From: Prevotellamassilia sp.
GTDB lineage: Bacteria; Bacteroidota; Bacteroidia; Bacteroidales; Bacteroidaceae
Assembly (NCBI GenBank): GCA_018383375.1
Contig: JAHAWW010000248.1
Coordinates: forward strand, 1 to 6,170
DNA length: 6,170 nucleotides
Direction: 5' to 3'
Both the position numbers and the translations under genes were made by a program. Numbering within the stretch: the first letter of the stretch is position 1; every line of letters starts with the position of its first letter. The notes under the pieces were generated by a model. It worked only from the letters and a program-made list of their open reading frames with translations, was not told the origin of the DNA and searched no databases. Shown one piece after another: positions 1-6,010 of the stretch.

Positions 1-7
1 AGTTTTT

Positions 8-39
8 CTTGCCATTCCGCTCGCCTTGCACTAACTTTG
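8..39 (+). promoter_or_regulatory. Bacteroidetes-type promoter upstream of nhaD
   Basis: A perfect -7 box of the form TAnnTTTG (TAACTTTG) lies at 32-39. A TTTG-like -33 box (CTTG) lies at 8-11, with a 20 bp spacer. This matches the known Bacteroidetes sigma-ABfr promoter architecture. Transcription would start near position 45, giving a leader of roughly 60 nt before the antiporter start codon. The remaining leader is A/T-rich and holds no hairpin or riboswitch that I recognise. Confidence 0.72.
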
Positions 40-108
40 CAAGCGCAATAAAACTGCCTATTTTTCACCCAATAATATCATCAACAACACAATTCTTCCA
101 AGTAGATT

Positions 109-1476
109 ATGGTAGTTTACATCGTACTCGCTTTTATCGTGGGGTATCTGTGTATCGCCCTTGAGAGCGTACTGAAAGTCAACAAAGCGGCACCGGCCCT
201 GCTGATGTGCGTGGCCTGCTGGGTGCTCTATATGATTGACCCGACTCCCTTCATCAGTATGATGCACGAAGGTGCATGGGCCGAGTTTACCAGGGAATTC
301 CAAGGGGCGGGCAGTGCTGTGTCGGCTTTCGTGAGTGAACACATCCTGCTCTCACACCTGGGTGACACGTGCGAAATCCTGTTCTTCCTGATGGGCGCCA
401 TGACCATCGTGGAAATCATTGATGCCAACGGCGGATTTAACTTCGTTCGTGATTCACTCCAGACCACCAGCAAACGTAAATTGCTGTGGCGCATCACGTT
501 TATGACGTTTTTCCTCTCGGCCGTGCTCGACAATCTCACCACCAGCATCGTGATGATTATGGTGTTGCGCAAACTTGTGAGCGACAATCACGACCGTATG
601 CTCTACGCCAGCCTCATCATCATCGCCGCAAATGCCGGCGGTGCGTTCTCGCCCATTGGCGACGTGACTACCATTATGCTGTGGATTAAAGGCAACATCA
701 CCACCGTGGGCGTCATCAAAGAAGTGCTTTTGCCCTCAATAATGGCCGCTGCCGTACCGGCTTTGATTTTGCAATTCCACCTTAAGGGCCAGTTGCCACC
801 GGCCGAACATGCCACCGAGGGCGACGCCTTGCACTTCTCTGCCGTTGAGCGCAAAGTCGTGTTTTGGGTAGGCGTGGGCGGCTTGATATTCGTGCCCATT
901 TTCCGTTTCCTCACCGGTCTGCCGCCGTTTATGGGCATCTTGCTCGTACTCGGTCTGCTCTGGACTGTTACCGAAGTGTTTTACCGCTCAAAAGGCCACA
1001 TCGAGGAGCCTATGCAGCAACGCGTCACCGAACTGTTGCGCCGCATTGACATGAGCACCATTCTCTTCTTCCTCGGCATTCTGATGGCTGTGGCCGTGCT
1101 GGCTGAGACCGGCGTGCTCGCCGGCTTCGGCGTTTGGCTCAACGATGCCACAGGCGGCAACCACTATATGGTGACCGGCGTCATTGGCGTGGTATCGAGC
1201 ATCGTGGACAATGTGCCTCTCGTGGCTGGCTGTATGGGCATGTATCCCATTGGCACCGGTGACTTTGCTGTCGACGGCATTTTCTGGCAACTCCTGGCCT
1301 ACTGTGCCGGTGTGGGTGGTTCGATGCTTATTATCGGCTCGGCTGCCGGCGTCATCGTTATGGGCTTGGAAAAAATCTCTTTCGGCTGGTATCTGCGCCA
1401 CATCTCGTGGATAGTCTTTGTGGGCTATCTTGCCGGTATGGGCACCTATTGGCTCGAAAAGGTCTGCGGACTGTAA
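109..1476 (+). CDS. nhaD: NhaD-family sodium:proton antiporter
   Basis: This is a 455-residue polytopic inner-membrane protein that should exchange cytoplasmic Na+ (or Li+) for external H+, serving sodium and pH homeostasis. It is hydrophobic throughout, with about eleven or more likely membrane segments. It carries the family's polar membrane motifs: SAVLDNLTTS around residues 137-146 (Asp141), the SPIGD segment at 181-185 followed by VTT, and SSIVDNVPLVAG with Asp367. The two Asp-Asn pairs inside opposite halves are typical of the ion transporter superfamily fold and are the likely ion-handling sites. Length agrees with NhaD proteins. The ATG at 109 fits the promoter at 8-39 and begins directly with a hydrophobic helix, so no signal peptide is expected. 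The barrel-protein gene follows 50 bp downstream without a clear terminator, so readthrough is possible. Family assignment is firm; the exact ion preference is inferred. Confidence 0.93.
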   Translation: MVVYIVLAFIVGYLCIALESVLKVNKAAPALLMCVACWVLYMIDPTPFISMMHEGAWAEFTREFQGAGSAVSAFVSEHILLSHLGDTCEILFFLMGAMTIVEIIDANGGFNFVRDSLQTTSKRKLLWRITFMTFFLSAVLDNLTTSIVMIMVLRKLVSDNHDRMLYASLIIIAANAGGAFSPIGDVTTIMLWIKGNITTVGVIKEVLLPSIMAAAVPALILQFHLKGQLPPAEHATEGDALHFSAVERKVVFWVGVGGLIFVPIFRFLTGLPPFMGILLVLGLLWTVTEVFYRSKGHIEEPMQQRVTELLRRIDMSTILFFLGILMAVAVLAETGVLAGFGVWLNDATGGNHYMVTGVIGVVSSIVDNVPLVAGCMGMYPIGTGDFAVDGIFWQLLAYCAGVGGSMLIIGSAAGVIVMGLEKISFGWYLRHISWIVFVGYLAGMGTYWLEKVCGL

Positions 1477-1526
1477 CGATTCATTCCCCCTGACATTTAT
1501 TATATAACCAAACCATTAAAAAACGT

Positions 1527-2183
1527 ATGAAAAAGTATCTCATCGGTCTCTTGCTGCTCGTGTCGACAGTTTGGGCCACTCCCGCACGCGCCTTCGGTTT
1601 TGACTGGGGTGTCACTGCCGGTCTTAACCTCACCAAAGTCAATCTGAAGAACGACGCCAAAGCTGTCTTCTCCAGCGACAACCGTGCCGGTTGGTTCATG
1701 GGTTTGAAAGGCAACCTGAGCATAGGTCTCGGCTTCGGCGTAGACGCCTCTTTGCTCTATTCACAGCAGAAATACAACCTTGAAGTGGCCGAGTCTTACG
1801 GAGCGCTCCAAAGCGAGAGCAAAACCGCCCGTGCCATTTCCATTCCCCTCAACCTGCGCTACAACATCGGCATCGGCAGCATCGCTTCGGTGTTTGTCAC
1901 CACCGGTCCGCAGTTTGACTTCAACATCGGTTCGCGCAACTGGAACATCTTCAGCAGCAACTATACCGGCAATGACGGTCTTTTCAAAACCGAAAACATG
2001 ACCACCTCTTGGAACATTGGCGCCGGCATCAAGGTGATGGACCGTGTCGAAGTGGGTCTTGGCTACAACTTCGGTTTGGGCAAGGTGGCCGAAACCGCGC
2101 TCTCTAACATCGCCGGCCAAAACATCAAAAGCGATGACCTCAAGGCCAACACATTCAAAGTGTCGCTGGCCATCTATCTCTAA
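1527..2183 (+). CDS. PorT-like outer-membrane beta-barrel protein
   Basis: This 218-residue protein has a clear Sec signal peptide: a KK start, a leucine-rich core, and likely cleavage after Ala-Arg-Ala at residue 22. The mature part of about 196 residues is rich in short alternating polar/hydrophobic strands with Gly and aromatic residues (for example WGVTAGLNL near the start and VEVGLGYNFGLG near the end). It ends in a strand, FKVSLAIYL. This is the pattern of the small 8-stranded barrels often annotated in Bacteroidetes as porin family or PorT family proteins. The name does not prove a role in type IX secretion; it could be a structural barrel or a narrow channel. I see no good TAnnTTTG promoter in the 50 bp before it, so it may be read from the nhaD promoter. 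The next gene starts 23 bp after its stop, which suggests co-transcription. The barrel class is confident, the specific function unknown. Confidence 0.82.
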   Translation: MKKYLIGLLLLVSTVWATPARAFGFDWGVTAGLNLTKVNLKNDAKAVFSSDNRAGWFMGLKGNLSIGLGFGVDASLLYSQQKYNLEVAESYGALQSESKTARAISIPLNLRYNIGIGSIASVFVTTGPQFDFNIGSRNWNIFSSNYTGNDGLFKTENMTTSWNIGAGIKVMDRVEVGLGYNFGLGKVAETALSNIAGQNIKSDDLKANTFKVSLAIYL

Positions 2184-2206
2184 CCATCTTCTCAACACTT
2201 AACACT

Positions 2207-2491
2207 ATGCTTAGAATAAACTGCTTTTTCAAAGCCAACGAGGGCAAATATGCCGAAGCTCTCGAGGCCGCACTGGCTCTGACAGCCGCCTCTCGCGCCG
2301 ATAAGGGATGTGTGTCGTACGATACCTTTGAGAGTGCCACGCAACCCGACGTATTTCTGATTTGTGAGACTTGGACAGACGCCGAAGCTCTGGCCGCTCA
2401 CATGGCAGCCGACCACTTCAGCCAGTATGTCGGCCAGCTCAAGAATCTCGGCCTCATCAAGATTGAACAATTTGATTTCCCCGCGAAATAA
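2207..2491 (+). CDS. ABM-domain putative quinol monooxygenase
   Basis: This 94-residue protein consists of a single antibiotic biosynthesis monooxygenase (ABM) domain, a dimeric ferredoxin-like alpha/beta fold, and has no signal peptide. Family features visible are an N-terminal beta strand, a helix (about residues 12-30), a G-C-V-S-Y strand (34-38), and the ETW-x-D-x-EALAAH block (54-65, with Trp56 and His65) followed by DHF (69-71). Relatives such as YgiN oxidise quinols or similar small aromatics without a cofactor, but many members have no known substrate. It should be cytoplasmic. It starts 23 bp after the barrel gene and ends about 28 bp before a strong hairpin terminator, so it is probably the last gene of the transcript. 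Nothing in the context indicates its substrate. Confidence 0.85.
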   Translation: MLRINCFFKANEGKYAEALEAALALTAASRADKGCVSYDTFESATQPDVFLICETWTDAEALAAHMAADHFSQYVGQLKNLGLIKIEQFDFPAK

Positions 2492-2518
2492 CGCTCTTAG
2501 ACGCTTAGGTTTTCAATC

Positions 2519-2580
2519 AAAAAAATCCCTCCCCTCGCCGCCATCAAGGCGCCAACGAGAGAAGGGATTTTTCCTTTTTT
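2519..2580. terminator. Bidirectional intrinsic terminator between converging genes
   Basis: A long hairpin lies between the ABM gene (+) and the exported LTxxQ protein gene (-). The outer 10 bp stem pairs 2521-2530 with 2563-2572. A 3x3 internal loop follows, then a 4 bp stem (2534-2537 with 2556-2559), and an inner CGCC/GGCG stem (2539-2542 with 2548-2551) capped by a 5-nt loop. A T-rich run ending in six T (2568-2580) follows on the + strand. A run of seven A at 2519-2525 gives a T tract for the minus strand, so both converging transcripts can end here. Confidence 0.88.
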
Positions 2581-2608
2581 ATTTATGGTGTAGAACAACG
2601 GGGTGTGT

Positions 2609-3124
2609 TTAGAAGTCACCGCCCTGGAAACCGCCACCAGGGAAGCCACCACCGCCGCGAGGGAAGCCACCGCCACGATTACCACCGGAGGCATTGCCGT
2701 TTTGGCGCGAAGGAGCGGAAGCAGGAGCTGCAAAGATTTTGAGCAGTTGCACTTGGGTGAGTTTCTCTGACAAACGTTTGTAATAGATGCGTTTGAGAGC
2801 CACTTCTTTCTCGGCTGCCGTGAAGATGTCTTCGATGCGCTGTGCTGCCTGAAGTTCGGTGAGTTCCTCACGTTTTTTCTCAGACTTTTCACCCGTCTGC
2901 GGTGTTTGGCTCGGCCGTTTCACAGCACGGAGCGTGTCTTGCATTTCCACATAAATGGGTTTGAACCACTCAGCCGTAGCATCGTCGAGTTTGAGTCGCT
3001 GAGCCATTGTCTCGGCCTGTTTTTCAGTGCGGGCTTTGCTGTCGCCACGTTTGTCGCTTCGCTGTGCCAAAGCCGGTAAAGTCAGCGTGCAGGCCATCAA
3101 AATGATAAAAAGTGTCTTTTTCAT
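2609..3124 (-). CDS. Exported LTxxQ (Spy/CpxP-like) protein with Gly-rich tail
   Basis: This 171-residue protein has a Sec signal peptide with probable cleavage after Ala-Leu-Ala at residue 20. A lipobox-like LMAC at 9-12 sits too early and has Met at -2, so lipidation is less likely. The mature protein is very charged and helical (about residues 25-130). It contains two LTxxQ motifs, LTELQ at 88-92 and LTQVQ at 122-126, the hallmark of periplasmic Spy/CpxP-type chaperones. Their spacing of 34 residues is short, so the similarity may be only partial. Residues 147-171 are a Gly/Phe/Pro-rich tail ending in Phe. By relation it could be a periplasmic stress or folding factor, but homologs in Bacteroidales are usually annotated as hypothetical and I cannot assign a proven function. 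It stands alone on its strand, with its own promoter (3194-3226) and the shared terminator downstream. The start has an A-rich leader typical of Bacteroidetes. Confidence 0.82.
   Translation of the reverse strand: MKKTLFIILMACTLTLPALAQRSDKRGDSKARTEKQAETMAQRLKLDDATAEWFKPIYVEMQDTLRAVKRPSQTPQTGEKSEKKREELTELQAAQRIEDIFTAAEKEVALKRIYYKRLSEKLTQVQLLKIFAAPASAPSRQNGNASGGNRGGGFPRGGGGFPGGGFQGGDF
2639..2671 (-). repeat. Short coding repeat of the Gly-rich tail
   Basis: A 12 bp identical unit occurs at 2639-2650 and 2660-2671, with a 21 bp (7-codon) period. It encodes the recurring Gly-Gly-Phe-Pro pattern within the glycine-rich C-terminal 25 residues (2612-2686) of the exported protein. The period is a multiple of three, so gain or loss of a unit would keep the frame. 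Confidence 0.7.
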
Positions 3125-3193
3125 GTTCGTTAGTTTGTTTTAGTTTTGTGTATAGTTAATGGAGCGATATGATGATTTCTTTGAATGATGATG

Positions 3194-3226
3194 CAAAGAT
3201 AGGGTGCGACCACGGCGCATGCCAAA
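3194..3226 (-). promoter_or_regulatory. Bacteroidetes-type promoter for the LTxxQ protein gene
   Basis: Read on the minus strand, a perfect -7 box (TATCTTTG) lies at 3201-3194 and a TTTG -33 box at 3226-3223, with a 21 bp spacer. A second TTTG directly upstream (3230-3227) gives an alternative with a longer spacer. The start site would fall near 3187, leaving an A-rich leader of about 60 nt before the ATG whose first base is 3124. Confidence 0.75.
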
Positions 3227-3293
3227 CAAAGTCGACGTGTGGCGTTTTTTAATAGACGAAGAGCCCCACTGCGCCCAAAATTAGACGCTTATT

Positions 3294-3325
3294 TTTGGTC
3301 ATTGCCTTGTTTTACGTTAACTTCG
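3294..3325 (+). promoter_or_regulatory. Bacteroidetes-type promoter for mnmA
   Basis: A TTTG box at 3294-3297 is followed after 20 bp by TAACTTCG at 3318-3325, one base off the TAnnTTTG consensus. Transcription would start around 3332, leaving a short A-rich leader of about 23 nt before the ATG at 3355. Its position argues against the upstream TTG at 3295 as a start codon, since that would lie inside the promoter. Confidence 0.62.
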
Positions 3326-3354
3326 CTTTCTCAAAAAAACAACCGAAAAAGCAC

Positions 3355-4452
3355 ATGAACAGACGCATACTTGTGGCCATGTCGGGCGGCACAGACAGTT
3401 CGGCCGTGTGCCTGATGCTCCAAGAGCAGGGCTATGAGGTGGTGGGCATGACGATGCGCGTATGGGATCTTCCTCGTCAATTTCAAGACGGTGCCACCGA
3501 GCCCGACTTCATCTGTAGAGCCAAAACCTTGGCCGATAGGCTGGGCATCGAGCACCATGTGGTCGACGTGAGAGAAGCGTTCAAAGCGAGCATTGTACAA
3601 TATTTCATCGAAGAATATACGTCCGGACGGACGCCCAACCCTTGCGTTATGTGCAATCGCGACTTCAAGTTTCGTTTGATGGAAGAGCAGGCCGACCGCT
3701 TGGGATGTGGACAAATGGCCACGGGGCATTATGTCAAAACAGAACGACGTGGCGACGACATCTACCTGCTGATGGGCGACGACGTGGGCAAAGACCAGAG
3801 CTATTTTCTCTGGCGAGTGCCTCAGACCACGTTGCGGCGCTGTGTGTTCCCGCTGGGCGGTATGCTCAAAGCCGACGTGAGACGCTATTTGGCAGAGCGA
3901 CGATTTGACGAACCGGCCCGGCTTGCAGAGTCGATGGAGGTGTGTTTTGTTGAAGCCGACTATCGGGATTTTCTCAAGGCCCAATGCCCCGATTTGGCAG
4001 AGCGAGTGGCAGGAGGTTGGTTCACTGATGCCACTGGGCGGCGTCTCGGACAGCATGCGGGCGTACCGTTCTACACCGTGGGACAGCGCAAAGGTTTGGG
4101 CATAGCGCTTGGCCATCCGGCCTATGTGTTACGTCTCAATGCCGAGCGCAACACGATTGTGCTTGGCGATGCCAAAGACTTGGAGACTCGTCTGTTGTTT
4201 GTGGAAGATGCGCTTTGGGTGAATGAGCAAGAGGCCCTGCTCTCCGACGAACTTACCGTAAGAATACGCTATCACTCCCATCCGGTGCCTTGTCGCATCA
4301 GCCGCCTTGACGACGGACGATGGCTGGTCAAGACCACAGAGACCGTCAGTGCTGTCACACCCGGCCAGACGGCAGCCTTTTATGTCGGCAAGCGTCTCTT
4401 GGGCGGCGCCGTCATTGCTTCACAAAAAGGCATTGGAGCGTGGAAAGACTAA
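3355..4452 (+). CDS. mnmA: tRNA-specific 2-thiouridylase MnmA
   Basis: This 365-residue cytoplasmic enzyme uses ATP to adenylate U34 of the Lys, Glu and Gln tRNAs and then inserts sulfur to give 2-thiouridine. The N-terminal PP-loop is SGGTDSS at residues 10-16. The first catalytic Cys is in TPNPCVMCN (93-101): Cys100 aligns with the essential Cys of the family, and Cys97 makes a C-x-x-C pair. The second catalytic Cys is Cys197 in ESMEVCF. The ATGHY and KDQSYFLW motifs follow the family, as does a C-terminal beta-barrel ending in FYVGKRLLGGAVI. The length is close to the 368 residues of E. coli MnmA. The frame is open upstream to a TTG at 3295, but the ATG at 3355 starts right before the conserved RRILVAMSGG strand and lies downstream of a promoter, so I chose it. 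Bacteroides species carry several mnmA paralogs, so this may be one of more than one copy. The usual Val of SGGVDSS is Thr here. Confidence 0.94.
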   Translation: MNRRILVAMSGGTDSSAVCLMLQEQGYEVVGMTMRVWDLPRQFQDGATEPDFICRAKTLADRLGIEHHVVDVREAFKASIVQYFIEEYTSGRTPNPCVMCNRDFKFRLMEEQADRLGCGQMATGHYVKTERRGDDIYLLMGDDVGKDQSYFLWRVPQTTLRRCVFPLGGMLKADVRRYLAERRFDEPARLAESMEVCFVEADYRDFLKAQCPDLAERVAGGWFTDATGRRLGQHAGVPFYTVGQRKGLGIALGHPAYVLRLNAERNTIVLGDAKDLETRLLFVEDALWVNEQEALLSDELTVRIRYHSHPVPCRISRLDDGRWLVKTTETVSAVTPGQTAAFYVGKRLLGGAVIASQKGIGAWKD

Positions 4453-4480
4453 GAGACTAAAAGGTTGAGCGGCGTCTCTT
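4451..4480 (+). terminator. Possible weak hairpin after mnmA
   Basis: AAGAGAC at 4451-4457 can pair with GTCTCTT at 4474-4480 across a 16-nt loop, and T-rich sequence follows (4478-4506). The stem overlaps the mnmA stop codon and is short, with a long loop, so it may be only a weak terminator or no signal at all. I see no convincing TAnnTTTG promoter between here and the peptidase start. The nearest match (TCTATTTG, 4491-4498) has a poor spacing to any -33 box. Confidence 0.3.
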
Positions 4481-4528
4481 TAACTCTTTGTCTATTTGAC
4501 TTTTTAACTCCCAACAAGATAAACGACC

Positions 4529-6010
4529 ATGACCAAATACGCTTTCGCTATCATCATCTGCTTGCTCGGCTTTCTGCCGCAGTGTGTGGAGGCCCAAGTG
4601 GAGGAGAGAATGCTGCCAGAGGTGGAAATCGGCAGCAAAGACTCCCAATCCACACTTATGCCCCGACGTTATCGCTATCGCGTCTGCTTCAAAGACAAAG
4701 CGGACAACCCTTATTCGCTCGAACGGCCGGATGAATTCCTTTCAGCCAAGTCGTTGGCACGTCGAAAGAAATTCGGTTTGAAAGTAGACCAATATGATCT
4801 ACCGGTGTCGCCGACCTATCTGAAACGATTGCGCGAAAGAGGCTTCAAGGTGCTCCACCAAAGCAAATGGAACAATTCGGCTGTCATTGAAACAACAGAT
4901 ACGATAGGCGCCGAGAAACTGACAGAAGTTGGTTTCATCACGTCGGTCACCCGAGTATGGCAGGCCCCGGAGGAGAAAGAAGAAACCTCATCATCAGATT
5001 TCCTCGATGACCTTTATACCCCCATCGTCACGCCAGACACCGCCAAAAGCATTTCGCCCTATGGTCCCAACCCGCTGCAAGTGGCCCATCTCGGCGTGGA
5101 CAGCCTCCATGCCATCGGTTTGCAAGGACAAGGCGTAACCATTGCCGTCATCGATGGTGGTTTCAAACGCGCCAACCGCATTGCCGGACTGAGAGGGGTG
5201 AAAATTGTGGGCACAAAAAACTTTGTGGACACGGGCGACATCTACGCCACCGGCGGAGACCACGGCACAATGGTGCTTTCTTGCCTCGCCGCCTTCCAGC
5301 CTTTCGGGCTCATCGGTACGGCACCGGGGGCTGAGTTTTATTTAATATTGAGTGAAGACGGCGCATCGGAATATCCCGTTGAAGAAGACGCTTGGTGTGC
5401 AGCCATCGAATATGCCGACAGTGTGGGCGTTGACCTTGTCAACTCGTCGCTGGGCTACACAAAGTTTGACACAAAGACGATGAACCACACCTATCAAGAC
5501 CTCAACGGCCGGACGGCTCCCTGCAGTCGCGCCGCCTCGTTGGCTGCCGGCCGAGGCATCGTGGTGGTGAACAGTGCAGGCAACAGTGGCGACGACACGT
5601 GGAAGCTCATAGGCACTCCGGCCGATGCCCGCGACATTTTGGCAGTGGGGGCAGTAGACGAAACGGGACTGAACACCTTCTTTTCATCGATTGGTCCGTC
5701 CATAGACGGCCGCATCAAGCCCGACGTGATGGCCTTGGGATATGAGGTGAGGGTCTATGACGGTGAGGGGGCACTCACTCAGGCCGACGGCACTTCTTTT
5801 GCCTCACCCCTGCTCTGTGGCGGTGTGGCTTGTCTGATGCAGGCTTTTCCCACCATGAATCCCACCGACCTCATCCATTTGGTGAAAACCTCCGGCAACA
5901 ACGCTCTTCACCCCGACAACGTCTTCGGCTATGGCGTCCCCAATCTGTGGAAGGCGTATATTGAGGCATCTAAGAACCCCACCTATTCGTCCACCCGGAA
6001 ACAACCATGA
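4529..6010 (+). CDS. Secreted S8 subtilisin-like serine peptidase
   Basis: This 493-residue exported protease has a Sec signal peptide, with probable cleavage after Val-Glu-Ala at residue 22. Residues about 47-145 form an N-terminal domain of the kind seen in Bacteroidetes subtilases (DEFLSAKSLARRKKFG, DLPVSPTYL, QSKWNNS). It probably acts as a propeptide that assists folding and blocks the active site. An acidic, serine-containing linker follows (148-160). The catalytic domain (about 185-478) has a complete triad: Asp209 in AVIDGGF, His245 in GGDHGTMV and Ser423 in GTSFASP. The oxyanion Asn352 is in NSAGNSG. There is no C-terminal type IX sorting domain, so after Sec export it should remain periplasmic or leave by another route. 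Its substrates are unknown. It follows mnmA by 76 bp, and its last bases overlap the xseA start (ATGA), suggesting translational coupling. The ATG at 4529 is supported by the signal peptide that follows directly. Confidence 0.92.
   Translation: MTKYAFAIIICLLGFLPQCVEAQVEERMLPEVEIGSKDSQSTLMPRRYRYRVCFKDKADNPYSLERPDEFLSAKSLARRKKFGLKVDQYDLPVSPTYLKRLRERGFKVLHQSKWNNSAVIETTDTIGAEKLTEVGFITSVTRVWQAPEEKEETSSSDFLDDLYTPIVTPDTAKSISPYGPNPLQVAHLGVDSLHAIGLQGQGVTIAVIDGGFKRANRIAGLRGVKIVGTKNFVDTGDIYATGGDHGTMVLSCLAAFQPFGLIGTAPGAEFYLILSEDGASEYPVEEDAWCAAIEYADSVGVDLVNSSLGYTKFDTKTMNHTYQDLNGRTAPCSRAASLAAGRGIVVVNSAGNSGDDTWKLIGTPADARDILAVGAVDETGLNTFFSSIGPSIDGRIKPDVMALGYEVRVYDGEGALTQADGTSFASPLLCGGVACLMQAFPTMNPTDLIHLVKTSGNNALHPDNVFGYGVPNLWKAYIEASKNPTYSSTRKQP

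Noticed and set aside
988..1401. A His/Ala-rich 137-codon minus-strand open frame inside nhaD that resembles a metal-binding protein.
   Set aside because: The His runs arise from antisense reading of Val/Met/Trp-rich membrane helices; no independent promoter or start context was seen.
2497..2892. A 131-codon open frame on the minus strand overlapping the terminator and the LTxxQ gene.
   Set aside because: It runs through the terminator hairpin and overlaps a better gene with signal peptide, promoter and domain motifs on the same strand; it is a frame shadow.
2497..3291. An 11 bp direct repeat TTAGACGCTTA at 2497-2507 and 3281-3291 flanks the minus-strand LTxxQ gene and looks like possible insertion footprints.
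   Set aside because: A few chance 11-mer repeats are expected in about 6 kb. There are no inverted ends or transposase, and the gene has matching promoter, terminator and normal base use.
3331..4116. A 261-codon minus-strand open frame inside mnmA.
   Set aside because: It is antisense to an unambiguous MnmA with all catalytic motifs; its translation is His/Cys-rich, low-sense sequence without a domain.
4444..4510. Short near-repeats (AGACTAAG/AGACTAAA, and TTTAACTC twice) between mnmA and the peptidase, considered as a regulatory RNA or repeat array.
   Set aside because: The units are short and degenerate, and only a weak 7 bp stem forms; this is kept only as a low-confidence hairpin.
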